Positions 26,580-35,474 of a stretch of 46,909 nt of DNA are shown in pieces. The position numbers were made by a program, and so were the translations under genes. Position 1 is the stretch's first letter. Every line of letters begins with the position of its first letter. The DNA comes from an uncultured Rhodospirillaceae bacterium. GTDB taxonomy: Bacteria; Pseudomonadota; Alphaproteobacteria; UBA8366. Location of the stretch: assembly GCA_913043025.1 (NCBI GenBank), contig CAJWLM010000023.1:1-46909 (forward strand). The letters run 5' to 3'. The notes under the pieces are model-generated. The model searched no databases. It was not told where the DNA came from and worked only from the letters and a program-made list of their open reading frames with translations.

Positions 26580-27164
26580 TTAGACACCAATCAATTCTCC
26601 CCTTACATCTTGAACTACTTTTACCCTGTCCCGATTATTCCATGGCTTTCGTTGACCAATCGGAGTATTTTCAATTGTTGGCGCTACCTTGAGATGAACA
26701 AATATGGGTCCCTCTTTCGCGAGGATTTCTGGCATCCCAACCTCTAAGTCCGAGAGCTCAGAATACGAATGGGCTTTTGGGTAGCCACACGCTGTCGCTA
26801 TTCCAGAATAATCGACTACTTTAGCATTAGGCACAGGTTGGCCACCCGTAGTGGCATAAATTTCATTATCGAGCATGAAATGGTAAAAATTTGTAGGGGC
26901 TTGTTCCGCGATTGTAGCAAGCATGCCCATTGACATATGAATGTCTCCATCTGAATCAAATAAGACAACTTTTTTCTTCGGCTGTGCGAGAGCAATACCT
27001 AACGCATAGCTAGCGTGCCCACCCATGGCGGGATCTCCCATAGTCGCGTCAAGTTTCTCGTTGTCCGTTATCGGAACCCAATGACGACCACCACGACCCG
27101 ATAATACTACTGCATCATCTCTGTATTTGAGGAAAAGTTTCATAACATCAGCTGTTTCCATCAT
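26580..27164 (-). CDS. ThDP-dependent decarboxylase, C-terminal (beta) subunit, ComE-like
   Basis: A 194-residue pyrophosphate-binding half of a split thiamine diphosphate enzyme, similar to sulfopyruvate decarboxylase beta subunit and phosphonopyruvate decarboxylase. The diphosphate/Mg2+ motif runs from DSDGD (70-74) to N100 in DNEIYATTGGQ; the usual GDG is changed to SDG. MGGHASYALGIALA (47-60) is the typical cofactor-domain helix. I chose ATG 27164, with AGGGG nine bases ahead; an upstream TTG at 27170 is less likely. It lies 15 bases after its alpha subunit, so both should make one enzyme. The 2-oxoacid substrate is not fixed by these motifs. Confidence 0.85.
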   Translation of the reverse strand: MMETADVMKLFLKYRDDAVVLSGRGGRHWVPITDNEKLDATMGDPAMGGHASYALGIALAQPKKKVVLFDSDGDIHMSMGMLATIAEQAPTNFYHFMLDNEIYATTGGQPVPNAKVVDYSGIATACGYPKAHSYSELSDLEVGMPEILAKEGPIFVHLKVAPTIENTPIGQRKPWNNRDRVKVVQDVRGELIGV

Positions 27165-27179
27165 GGTCAAAGACCCCTT

Positions 27180-27695
27180 TTACCTATTAAAACCGTGAAA
27201 TTCATCGGCAACCAGCACAGCAACTGGACCATTAACTTTCTCGCATTCATCAAAGGCCACACTGATGCGATCTGCATCACTATCGCTCTCAACGAGATAA
27301 TATTTTATTTGAAACGCATTTAGAAATGGCTCTGTAAAATCTGCTGCCGTATCGGTGGTAACTCCATGTCGAGTGTAACCACGATAGCCCACCATCATTA
27401 CGCATGGGATTTTTAGGCTCTTCAACCATCCGCGTATCGAGTCACCAGACTCCATAAGGCCAGTATTTTGTATAAGTACTACCGGTTTGGCACCACCGGT
27501 GTAGAGCCCCGCAGCTACTGCAGCTGCATTTCCCTCACGTCCGACACCAACCATGTGCAGATCCGGGTCAGCATTAAGTAATGTAAAAAGAAAATTAGTT
27601 TCGCTGTCTGGCAACCAAATTACATGCGTTACGCCATGTTCCTTAAATTTCTGGTGCACAGTTTCCGGGCTGAGCACATCCGCAGTTTCGGCCAT
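27180..27695 (-). CDS. ThDP-dependent decarboxylase, N-terminal (alpha) subunit, ComD-like
   Basis: A 171-residue pyrimidine-binding half of the same enzyme. The catalytic glutamate that activates the cofactor is E54 in VGREGNAAAVAAGLY. QNTGLMESGDSIRGW (76-90) is the pattern seen in sulfopyruvate and phosphonopyruvate decarboxylases, followed by IPCVMMVGYRG. It heads the five-gene minus-strand operon, with AAAGGGGAG before its start. Known relatives turn 3-sulfopyruvate to sulfoacetaldehyde or 3-phosphonopyruvate to phosphonoacetaldehyde. No phosphoenolpyruvate mutase is nearby, which argues against the phosphonate version. Confidence 0.85.
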   Translation of the reverse strand: MAETADVLSPETVHQKFKEHGVTHVIWLPDSETNFLFTLLNADPDLHMVGVGREGNAAAVAAGLYTGGAKPVVLIQNTGLMESGDSIRGWLKSLKIPCVMMVGYRGYTRHGVTTDTAADFTEPFLNAFQIKYYLVESDSDADRISVAFDECEKVNGPVAVLVADEFHGFNR

Positions 27696-27830
27696 GGGTC
27701 TCCCCTTTATAATTCTCAGTTCAAACTCAAATGTCTCCCTGGAGAATGTATATCACTGTGGGTGCATTCTTTCATTTTTTTTTATAAACTCCTTCTATTT
27801 TCTCTAACAGCTGATTGAATATATAAATCT

Positions 27831-28454
27831 ATGAATTGCCCCAGCACGCCTGCCGGAGAACGAAATAAAAAACCTATTACAGAGGCTCTGCACCCAGTCT
27901 TTTCGAGCTCCACTGGCGATGTTTTGGAAATTGGTGCAGGTTTGGGCCAGCATGCGGCAGCTTTTGCGATAGCCTTTCCCGAGTTAAATTTTTGGCCAAC
28001 AGATCCCAGTTCATACCATCGTGCAAGTATTGATAGTTGGCAACAGACACTTGCCCTCCCGAACTTACAACCTGCCCGATCACTTGATCTCCGATCCGCT
28101 AATTGGCACACAAAAATCGCTAAAGCCGTCCATGGCAAAAAATTTTCGGCTATAATTTGTATAAATGTATTACACATTTCCCCATTTGCGGCCACGGAAG
28201 GGCTTTTATTTCATGCCGGCGCACTACTGAAGCCAGGAGGCCTCCTTTACGTGTATGGCCCATTTAAATTGAATGGCACGCATACAGCACCGAGTAATAA
28301 CGATTTTGATATTTACCTACGAAAACGAAATCCTGAATGGGGTTTGAGGGATATTTCCTCACTAAAGAAAATAGCTGGTTCCGGTGGCTTTTGTCTTACT
28401 CAGGTTAAGCATATGCCTGCGAATAATCTGTCTCTTTTTTTTACCGTAATTTAG
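27831..28454 (+). CDS. DUF938 SAM-dependent methyltransferase-like protein
   Basis: A 207-residue class I methyltransferase fold of the DUF938 family. The SAM-binding motif I is DVLEIGAGLGQHAAAFA (30-46). Other family marks are ERNKKPI at the N-terminus, INVLHISPF, YGPFKLNGTHTAPSN, LRKRNPEWGLRD and the C-terminal MPANNLSLFF. No biochemical function is established for this family. It is divergent from the ThDP operon with about 135 bases between, and converges with the next small gene. Confidence 0.88.
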   Translation: MNCPSTPAGERNKKPITEALHPVFSSSTGDVLEIGAGLGQHAAAFAIAFPELNFWPTDPSSYHRASIDSWQQTLALPNLQPARSLDLRSANWHTKIAKAVHGKKFSAIICINVLHISPFAATEGLLFHAGALLKPGGLLYVYGPFKLNGTHTAPSNNDFDIYLRKRNPEWGLRDISSLKKIAGSGGFCLTQVKHMPANNLSLFFTVI

Positions 28455-28509
28455 ATCAAAAAATGAACGAATTTTTTCAACCCATTTTACAACTAGGTCA
28501 ATTGATCAG

Positions 28510-28893
28510 TTAAGCAGAGCATGTGTCCTCCTCCGATTCACAACAGCCGCAACTTCGCATGGGCGAATTTAGCTTATCACCTAACCCCGTATCGTAATTC
28601 AGACCTGTTGCCGTGACTACAATTCTCAGAGATGAATCGAATCGGATGATACCCTTACGTTCAAGTGCTTTCCAGACTGCTGGGTTGCTGAGGCCGCTAG
28701 CATCCCTTGCAGAAACAGCAATGCTACCAATCTGAACCGTGCCACCTGCCGGACTGGGCAACGTCGATACAGTCACTTCACCATCACCAGGATTAGTTTC
28801 TGAAAATTCTTTATCATTGGCCATTAACTGTGTAAGCGCGAGAGTACGCAATTGTAATTTGTTCAGGCGTAATGGATTTTTTCTTATTGGCAT
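28510..28893 (-). CDS. Conserved-looking small protein with C-terminal CGCC motif
   Basis: A 127-residue soluble protein I cannot name. Residues 4-24 are basic and leucine-rich (KNPLRLNKLQLRTLALTQL). A middle part with GGTVQIGSIAVSARDASGLSNPAVWKALERKGIIR (51-84) reads like a compact winged-helix or beta fold. The C-terminus is a short cysteine tail, C115, C117, C118 and C125 (SCGCCESEEDTC), which could bind a metal or form disulfides. A GGAAA site precedes the ATG. I have the impression that similar proteins are widespread in alphaproteobacteria, but I cannot check that here. Confidence 0.7.
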   Translation of the reverse strand: MPIRKNPLRLNKLQLRTLALTQLMANDKEFSETNPGDGEVTVSTLPSPAGGTVQIGSIAVSARDASGLSNPAVWKALERKGIIRFDSSLRIVVTATGLNYDTGLGDKLNSPMRSCGCCESEEDTCSA

Positions 28894-29256
28894 ATCAATT
28901 TCCAGAAAGTTTATTTGCTAGTAGGCCGTTCCATGGACAGTAATCTTTTAAAAAGATACACAGATATTTCACGTATCTCATCTTAGATAGCCCATGTTCT
29001 TATGACAGTGAGAGTGGTGCACACATCTGTTGGCAAAGCATACAAAAAATTAATTCTCTATAAACACTCGCGTTTCTCTTTTTGACAATGGAAAACTGTT
29101 TGGGTCGCTACGTTGGCACAGGCGAAATCCATTGCTATTCTAATTGTATATAGTTTCTAAAATATAAACCACTCTCAAGGGATATTAGTTCTGTGGGACT
29201 GTTACCGATAAAACTGCGTCAGGCTAATATAAATCCTGAAAGGAAATTATTTTCCA
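28894..29256. other. Non-coding region upstream of the CoA-transferase
   Basis: 363 bases between divergent genes. A TTGACA hexamer at 29082 has no good -10 at the right distance. I see no RNA gene or strong repeat. Confidence 0.6.
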
Positions 29257-30468
29257 ATGCCTTATGACCAAAAAGACACGAGCAAGCCCGGTCCACTTGA
29301 TGGTGTGCGTGTAGTGGACATAACCACGTTCCTTTTAGGTCCATTTACAGGGCAATTTTTAGGTGATATGGGCGCGGATGTAATCAAAATCGAGACTGAA
29401 AACGGCGATGCTAGCCGAAACGCTGGTATTCAAAATCATATCAATATGGCTGCCTATTTCATGGTTTTTAACCGAAATAAGCGGAGTATTTCACTTAATC
29501 TTAAAAGGCCGCAAGCCTTTGATGCGCTGATGAAACTTTTGGAGACAGCAGATGTCTTACTTCACAACATGCGGCCAGCAGCCGCAAAGAGACTTGGTAT
29601 TGATTATGTTTCCCTCAAAGGCCGCTTCCCACGGTTAATCCACGCTTCATCTTGTGGTTATCACAAAGATGGTCCTAACGGACATCTAGCCGCCTTCGAT
29701 GATACCGCACAAGCAGGAAGCGGGGTGGCTTATTTGCTAGAACAGTACAATGGCAAGCCTGGTTACTTGCCGTCAGCTATTGGTGATAAAACTGCCGGTC
29801 TAACTTTAGCCGCGGCAATAGGGATGGCTTTGTACCAGCGTGAGAAGTTCGGCAAGGGTCAAGAGGTTCATGTTCCTATGCTGGAGACTATGGTATGGTA
29901 CGGAATTCCAGAACATCTTTGCCACGGCGTTTTTGATCAACCTGAAAAGGGCATGAACGGACATGAACAGATACTAACGCCATTCCGCCGCCCCTACGCC
30001 TGTAAGACTGGCCACATTACCATTCATGCGGCAACTGACAGCCAGTGGCACCGTTTATTCGGCCTCATTGGGAGAGATGATTTGATAGGCAATCAAAAAT
30101 TTAATTCTCGGCAATCTCGATCTACCAACATAAGTGAGCTCTATTCAATAGTCGAGGGTAGCTTAGACGGTAGAACTGCCGACGAATGGCTTAAGCTGCT
30201 TGAAAAAAATGACGTGCCTGCTGGCCCCTACAGAACTTTAGAGGATGTTTTCTGGGATCCCTATTTCAATGAAAGTGGTTTTTTCGATTCATTCGATCAC
30301 CCGACGGAGGGAAAAATTAAGATGATGGCAAATCCCGTAACATTTTCGAATGCCTCAACTGCAGTTCGCTACTTGCCGCCAAACTTGGGTGAGCACACTC
30401 ATGAGATTTTGAAGGAACTTGGCTACCACGACGATCAGATTGAAGACATAATGAAATTTAACGTTTGA
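29257..30468 (+). CDS. Family III CoA-transferase (CaiB/BaiF)
   Basis: A 403-residue CoA-transferase of the formyl-CoA/carnitine-CoA type, which moves CoA between carboxylic acids. The N-terminal VRVVDITTFLLGPFTGQFLGDMGADVIKIE is diagnostic. The catalytic aspartate is D148 (or D149) in FDDTAQAGSG. The C-terminal half has the expected AGPYRTLEDVFWDPY and GEHTHEILKELGY. AAAGGAAA precedes the start. It stands alone with 363 bases of non-coding DNA upstream. Donor and acceptor cannot be predicted. Confidence 0.92.
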   Translation: MPYDQKDTSKPGPLDGVRVVDITTFLLGPFTGQFLGDMGADVIKIETENGDASRNAGIQNHINMAAYFMVFNRNKRSISLNLKRPQAFDALMKLLETADVLLHNMRPAAAKRLGIDYVSLKGRFPRLIHASSCGYHKDGPNGHLAAFDDTAQAGSGVAYLLEQYNGKPGYLPSAIGDKTAGLTLAAAIGMALYQREKFGKGQEVHVPMLETMVWYGIPEHLCHGVFDQPEKGMNGHEQILTPFRRPYACKTGHITIHAATDSQWHRLFGLIGRDDLIGNQKFNSRQSRSTNISELYSIVEGSLDGRTADEWLKLLEKNDVPAGPYRTLEDVFWDPYFNESGFFDSFDHPTEGKIKMMANPVTFSNASTAVRYLPPNLGEHTHEILKELGYHDDQIEDIMKFNV

Positions 30469-30557
30469 TACAGACAATTCTCGCGCTTTGGTAAGCATAT
30501 TGATCTTCTCATGTTCCATTTTTAAGAAGTTTTGTGCATACTGTTTCTAAATTTTTA

Positions 30558-30572
30558 CGCGCAACATGCGCG
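30558..30572. promoter_or_regulatory. GC-rich dyad next to the gamma-glutamyltransferase ribosome site
   Basis: CGCGCA, three bases, TGCGCG: a perfect GC-rich dyad in otherwise AT-rich leader DNA, ending four bases before the TAAGGGG ribosome site at 30576. It could be an operator or an mRNA hairpin limiting translation of the GGT-like gene. Confidence 0.35.
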
Positions 30573-30586
30573 AGTAAGGGGAACAA

Positions 30587-32299
30587 ATGGTTTCTTTCCA
30601 ACCCACGCAACTCGGCAATCGGCACATGTGCTCGGCCGGTCATTATTTAGCCGCAAGATCAGGATATGAAATACTGGAAGCTGGCGGTAACGCGATCGAT
30701 GCCGGTGTAGCGGCTGGTATGGCACTCGCCGTTTTGCAAAGCGATATAGTGAATGTCGGTGGAGTGGCCCCCATGATTTTTTATCTTGCTGATACGGATG
30801 AAGTGAAGTCAATCAGTGGACTAGGTTGGTGGCCAAAAGCTACGAATATAAACATGTTTATCTCTGATAATGGCGGAGCGATTCCTCACGGAGTACTAAG
30901 GAGCGTAATACCTGCGGCCCCAGCTGCTTGGATTGCAGCACTCAAAGAATATGGCACGATGAGCCTCGCTGAAGTTTCAGAGTCGCCAATCAAGTACGCT
31001 CGCGAAGGCTTCGCGATGCATCCCACGATGCATAGCACTTTAGTGAATACTCAAGATAATTTGCGTCGTTGGCCGCAAAGCGCCGCTATATATTTGCCAA
31101 ATGACAAAGTCCCAGAGATTGGAGATAACTTCGTACAGGCAGACCTTGCGAGAACTCTCCAGTATCTGGCAGATGAGGAAAATGCAGCACAAGGCAGCCG
31201 AGAGGAACGGCTTCTAGCTGCTCACAAAGCTTTTTATGAGGGAGACCCAGCGCAGGCGATTGTTAAGTACCATAAAGAAAATGATGGCTTAATGACTGCG
31301 GAGGATTTGAAAGAATTCTACGTGGAGATCGAGGATCCTATTTCGCGTAACTACTTTGATTTTGAGATTTACACATGTCAGCCATGGTGTCAGGGACCCG
31401 TGCTCCTGCAGATCATGTCCCTGCTAGATGGCTTTGATTTGAAAGGGATGGGTCACAACACGGCAGACTACATTCACACAATTGCAGAATGCACAAAACT
31501 CTCATTCGCTGATCGAGAACGTTACTATGGAGACCCTCGATTTGTTGATGTGCCCATAGAATACCTGCTCTCTGAAGAGTATGTCTCCGCAAGGCGCAAA
31601 TTGATTGATATGGCAAATGCTTTTCCTGGTCTGCCGCCTTTCGGTAATGTTCCTGGTTATGAAGGACAAGGAAGTGGCCCAACACCAGCAACAGTGCACG
31701 GTCCTGTGGAACATTCATACGATACGTCCTATGCCTGTGCCATCGACAAGAAGGGAAATGCTTTTTCAATAACACCTAGTGACAATTCTAGTCAGACTCC
31801 TGTAATCCCCGGTATTGGTTGCGTGGCCTCTGGTCGTGGCTCACAAAACTGGGCCGTGCCAGAACATGCTTCATGTATAGCCCCAGGGAAACGACCTCGA
31901 CTAACACCCAATCCGGCGTTAGCAATCAAGAAAGGGGCAGTCACTATGCCGTTTGGCACGCCAGGTGGCGATGTGCAATGTCAAGCCATGACCCAGGCCT
32001 TCCTTAACATCAATCTGTTTCGCATGGACATGCAGGAAGCAATTGAGGCACCTCGCTTTGCTACTTACAGCCACCCCAATTCATTTGAGCCACATGAGTC
32101 AGACCCTGGGAAAATAAAGATTGAAAGTCGAGTGGCTTCGACAGTTCGCAACGAACTTGCAAATCGCGGCCATATCGTGGAGGACTTTCCAGCACTTACG
32201 CGTGCAGCAGGAGCAGTCTGCGCCATATACCGGGACGAAAAATCTAGGCTATTTGGCGCCGCTGATCCTCGTCGTCAATCAGGTATGTTAGGTTGGTAA
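30587..32299 (+). CDS. Gamma-glutamyltransferase-family protein
   Basis: A 570-residue Ntn-hydrolase precursor, normally self-cleaved into two subunits. The nucleophile is T380 in SYDTSYACAIDKKGNAFSITPSDN, equivalent to the DTTH segment of GGT; cleavage would give chains of about 379 and 191 residues. NAIDAGVAAGMALAV (35-49) and TPNPALAIKKGAVTMPFGTPGGDVQCQ are family marks. I see no signal peptide, so it is probably cytoplasmic, unlike periplasmic GGT. This fits the many GGT-like acylases and hydrolases in catabolic clusters. TAAGGGG precedes the start, and a GC-rich dyad lies just before that. Confidence 0.88.
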   Translation: MVSFQPTQLGNRHMCSAGHYLAARSGYEILEAGGNAIDAGVAAGMALAVLQSDIVNVGGVAPMIFYLADTDEVKSISGLGWWPKATNINMFISDNGGAIPHGVLRSVIPAAPAAWIAALKEYGTMSLAEVSESPIKYAREGFAMHPTMHSTLVNTQDNLRRWPQSAAIYLPNDKVPEIGDNFVQADLARTLQYLADEENAAQGSREERLLAAHKAFYEGDPAQAIVKYHKENDGLMTAEDLKEFYVEIEDPISRNYFDFEIYTCQPWCQGPVLLQIMSLLDGFDLKGMGHNTADYIHTIAECTKLSFADRERYYGDPRFVDVPIEYLLSEEYVSARRKLIDMANAFPGLPPFGNVPGYEGQGSGPTPATVHGPVEHSYDTSYACAIDKKGNAFSITPSDNSSQTPVIPGIGCVASGRGSQNWAVPEHASCIAPGKRPRLTPNPALAIKKGAVTMPFGTPGGDVQCQAMTQAFLNINLFRMDMQEAIEAPRFATYSHPNSFEPHESDPGKIKIESRVASTVRNELANRGHIVEDFPALTRAAGAVCAIYRDEKSRLFGAADPRRQSGMLGW

Positions 32300-32412
32300 C
32301 ACTCTTTTTAAGGGTAAAAACCTGACAGTCAGACTTACCACGGACATATGCATGGCCCCATCAGTGGGGGCGCCTGTCGTTCCACTTCCTGCTTAATAAA
32401 TGCTTTTAACCA

Positions 32413-32429
32413 AACCCGTAGGTTTTTTT
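32413..32429 (+). terminator. Short terminator-like hairpin after the GGT-like gene
   Basis: AAACC, four bases, GGTTT followed by more T. The stem is only five pairs. A second hairpin (CCCCA, TCAG, TGGGG at 32356-32369) precedes it but has no T run. Position, about 115 bases after the stop, fits a terminator. Confidence 0.3.
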
Positions 32430-32448
32430 ATCCAAACACCAATTTCTA

Positions 32449-33564
32449 TCAATGATTTTCCAAGCATTTTTCATTTTTTTTACTGTATCCGTAGACTGCC
32501 TGGAAAGCAGCCACAGCCCTTTCCAAACGATACTCAGCAATGATCCGCTCTCGTCCTAAATGACCCATACTCCGCGCTAATTTCTCATCGTGTTGTAGAC
32601 GTGCGATTGCTTCTGCAAGTAACAGAGGTGAAGACGGAGGCACGATTATGCCTGCGCTGCCTACAAGGCTATCAGCATCACCAACATTGGTTGCAATCAC
32701 AGCACGCTGACAGGCCATGGCCTCTCCAATGACATTTGAAAATCCTTCGCCGAAAGCTGAAGCAGACACGAGGACATCAATCGCTGACAATAAGTCCGGG
32801 ATGTCATCGCGTTCCCCTAGAACTATTAACCCTTGCGTAACTGGAAGTGTCTCTGTTCCTTTGCCAATCGCAAGTGCAGTAACCCCCTCAATTTCCTCCA
32901 GTGCTGATAAGAAATTTGGATAATCCTTCATAGCGTCAACTCGAGCAACCGCAGCTATAACAAAGTCATTCTCATCGAGCCCTAATTCCCTACGAATACG
33001 ACTACGTGCGGACTCTCTGAAGCAATAACGCTCGGTGTCGAAGAAGTTAGGAATTACAGCTGTACGCTTCGGCCTATAACCAAGCACTTCAGTGTGAAAT
33101 TTGAGCCCTGAATGTGAATTTGCGATTATCCCATCGGGATATTTGGATAGCCAAGAACAAACGCCTCTTAAGTAACGATACCGGCTACCATCCATATCTG
33201 AGCATCGTATACCCCAAAAAAGTTTTGTACACGAACGCCGTCCAGACAAGTACACCGCAAGTAACGCCGCTATATCAGCATGATACATCCAGCTTTGTAT
33301 CACCAGAGGTTTTTCACATTTTATTATACGTACCAAACGCATTAACGCTTTAAAACTGGGCTGACCTCGCCGCATACCCAAACCAATCACACGGCAACCA
33401 GCAGTCCGAAGTTTATCAAATTGCGATCCACCATCGACCAAGCTCACTACCAAAGGGTGCTCGCCAACGCGAATTTTTTCTAGCGCTAATGAGGCAAGCA
33501 CATGCTCCGCACCACCTGTCTCTAACCCTGTTATAACATGAACGATTGAGGTTTTTTGATTCAC
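32449..33564 (-). CDS. GT4-type glycosyltransferase
   Basis: A 371-residue GT-B fold glycosyltransferase. The N-terminal HVITGLETGGAEHVLASLAL is the acceptor-domain opening of family 4 enzymes. VIPNFFDTERY leads into the donor domain, which has VARVDAMKDYPNFLSAL and the E-x7-E-type EGFSNVIGEAMACQ. Start is GTG with AAGG about eight bases ahead. It is the only envelope-polysaccharide gene in the window and has no glycan neighbours, so the acceptor is unknown; a stray surface-sugar gene is likely. Confidence 0.88.
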   Translation of the reverse strand: MNQKTSIVHVITGLETGGAEHVLASLALEKIRVGEHPLVVSLVDGGSQFDKLRTAGCRVIGLGMRRGQPSFKALMRLVRIIKCEKPLVIQSWMYHADIAALLAVYLSGRRSCTKLFWGIRCSDMDGSRYRYLRGVCSWLSKYPDGIIANSHSGLKFHTEVLGYRPKRTAVIPNFFDTERYCFRESARSRIRRELGLDENDFVIAAVARVDAMKDYPNFLSALEEIEGVTALAIGKGTETLPVTQGLIVLGERDDIPDLLSAIDVLVSASAFGEGFSNVIGEAMACQRAVIATNVGDADSLVGSAGIIVPPSSPLLLAEAIARLQHDEKLARSMGHLGRERIIAEYRLERAVAAFQAVYGYSKKNEKCLENH

Positions 33565-33918
33565 CGGTCAGCCTTACAAAGTTTCCATTAAAAACCAATA
33601 ACTTTGAAATGAATTACCTTTTTATTGAGTGAACGCATTTGGTTTTTTTTGGTCGAAATAAACTACGCTCATTTATCTTCTTCGGTCATACTAAAGTTTT
33701 GATCGTTTGATACAAAAAAATAATACCACAGCATAGCTCTTGAAAAATTCTACAGGATTGCAAAGTTATCTAAGGGTTGTTTCATCAGTGGTGCGGCATA
33801 TTTGCATAGTATCTTTTAGAAGCACGTGAAATAGTGTATTCGCTAAATTATGTTATGACCATCAACAAAGTGCCCTGTGTTTGTAGCGATCCCTGACGGG
33901 TTAAATTTTGGAGGAAAT
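33565..33918. other. Non-coding region upstream of the TcuA-like gene
   Basis: 354 AT-rich bases between the divergent glycosyltransferase and flavoprotein genes. Apart from the two ribosome sites I see nothing definite. Confidence 0.6.
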
Positions 33919-35400
33919 ATGACTGATAAAGAATATGATGTGGTTATTATCGGTGCTGGAAACGCTGCCATGTGTGCGGCCTTCTCCGCTCACGAACATG
34001 GCGCTAGCGTTATTATGCTCGAGAGTGCGACCGAAGACGAAGCTGGTGGAAATAGTCGCTATACAGCAGGGGCGGTCCGTTTCGCACACAACGGGTTACA
34101 GGACGTAGCCGCACTGGTGGATCTTACTGACGAAGAAAAAGAAAAAAATGACTTTGGCACCTACACTACAGATCAGTATTTCGATGATATGTTCCGCGTT
34201 ACACAATATCGTACAGACCCAGAGCTTTGTGAAACGCTCGTAACAAGGTCAAATGAGACCATGCATTGGCTTCGTGATAATGGAATGAGATTCATGCCGA
34301 TGTATAAGCGTCAAGCATTTGAGGTTGATGGCAAAATGAAATTCTGGGGGGGGCTAGTCCTCGAATTTTGGGGTGGAGGCCATGGCATTTGGGAGATGCA
34401 ATATAAAGAGTCTCAGAAGAAGGGCATTCCCGTCTTGTTTGAGCACAGAGCGATAGAGCTTTTATACGATAACGAAAAAGTTTTCGGCGTTAAAGTGAAG
34501 CATGACGGAAAGGTTGCTGAAATCAGAGCAAAGTCGGTTGTGCTGGCGTGCGGTGGATTTGAAGCTAATTCGGATTGGCGCACTCGTTACATGGGGCCAG
34601 GTTGGGATCTCGTTAAAGTTCGTGGCACTCGTCATAATATGGGAGCCGGGATTAAGATGGCTTTAGATATTGGCGCAATGCCCTATGGTAACTGGTCTGG
34701 CGGTCATGCCGTCGGGTGGGATCTTAACGCTCCTGAATTCGGTGACCTGGCAGTTGGAGATAATTTTCAAAAGCATTCCTACCCTCTTGGGATAATGGTG
34801 AATGCGACTGGAAAACGTTTCGTAGATGAGGGGGCAGACTTTCGCAATTATACCTACGCGAAATATGGGAAAGAAATACTCAATCAACCAGCCCAATTTG
34901 CTTGGCAAATATTTGATCAAAAGGTAACTGAGCTTTTGAGAGATGAATACCGAATTCGACAAATGACCAAAGTTCAATCTGACACTCTTGAAGGTTTGGT
35001 CGAGCAACTAGAAGGCGTGGATGCCACACAATGCCTTAAGACTATAAATGAATTTAATGAATCGGTGATGGAGGACGTTCGGTTTAACCCCGCAGTTCTT
35101 GATGGACGCGGAACAAAGGGGCTTGATGTTCCAAAAACTAATTGGGCTAACAAACTCGATAAGCCTCCCTATGAAGCTTACGCTATTACATGTGGTATTA
35201 CATTTACCTTCGGCGGGCTTCGCATTAATAGTCAGGGGCAAGTTCTTGATAGCGACCTGCGGCCAATCGATGGTCTACATGCTGCTGGAGAACTCGTAGG
35301 CGGTTTGTTTTATTTCAATTATGCGGGCGGTACAGGTCTTATGAATGGGTCTGTATTCGGCCGCATAGCAGGTGCAAAAGCTGCAGGCGTAGACATATAA
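33919..35400 (+). CDS. FAD-dependent tricarballylate dehydrogenase-like / fumarate reductase-type flavoprotein
   Basis: A 493-residue flavoprotein of the succinate dehydrogenase/fumarate reductase superfamily, resembling TcuA, which oxidises tricarballylate to cis-aconitate. The FAD-binding VVIIGAGNAAMCAA (8-21) is followed by ESATEDEAGGNSRYTAGAVRF. The C-terminal FTFGGLRINSQGQVLDSDLRPIDGLHAAGE and NYAGGTGLMNGSVFGRIAG are typical. I chose ATG 33919 because GGAGGAAAT precedes it; GTG 33877 would add 14 residues. No tcuB or tcuC lies next to it, so the electron partner is missing locally and another substrate is possible. Confidence 0.87.
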   Translation: MTDKEYDVVIIGAGNAAMCAAFSAHEHGASVIMLESATEDEAGGNSRYTAGAVRFAHNGLQDVAALVDLTDEEKEKNDFGTYTTDQYFDDMFRVTQYRTDPELCETLVTRSNETMHWLRDNGMRFMPMYKRQAFEVDGKMKFWGGLVLEFWGGGHGIWEMQYKESQKKGIPVLFEHRAIELLYDNEKVFGVKVKHDGKVAEIRAKSVVLACGGFEANSDWRTRYMGPGWDLVKVRGTRHNMGAGIKMALDIGAMPYGNWSGGHAVGWDLNAPEFGDLAVGDNFQKHSYPLGIMVNATGKRFVDEGADFRNYTYAKYGKEILNQPAQFAWQIFDQKVTELLRDEYRIRQMTKVQSDTLEGLVEQLEGVDATQCLKTINEFNESVMEDVRFNPAVLDGRGTKGLDVPKTNWANKLDKPPYEAYAITCGITFTFGGLRINSQGQVLDSDLRPIDGLHAAGELVGGLFYFNYAGGTGLMNGSVFGRIAGAKAAGVDI

Positions 35401-35421
35401 AAATTTCACGATCGCAATAAA

Positions 35422-35448
35422 ACGGCGCAGCTTTTGAGCCTGCGTCGT
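35422..35448. terminator. Hairpin between convergent TcuA-like and DUF1932 genes
   Basis: ACGGCGCAG pairs with CTGCGTCGT across a nine-base loop (one G-U pair). On the minus strand the stem is followed by TTTTATT, so it should end the DUF1932 transcript; it may also work for the plus-strand gene, which lacks a T run. Confidence 0.5.
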
Positions 35449-35474
35449 CTTGTTGCTGACCCTGAGAAATTTTT

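Noticed and set aside
27782-28195. 137-codon antisense frame over the DUF938 gene
   Set aside because: The plus-strand DUF938 signatures are clear, so this is a shadow.
28458-28477. A-run/T-run hairpin between the DUF938 and CGCC-protein genes
   Set aside because: Stem made only of A-T pairs, expected by chance in AT-rich spacer, though its position between convergent genes would suit a terminator.
29082-29110. TTGACA hexamer as a promoter for the CoA-transferase
   Set aside because: No acceptable -10 sequence at 16-18 bases, so it could not be supported.
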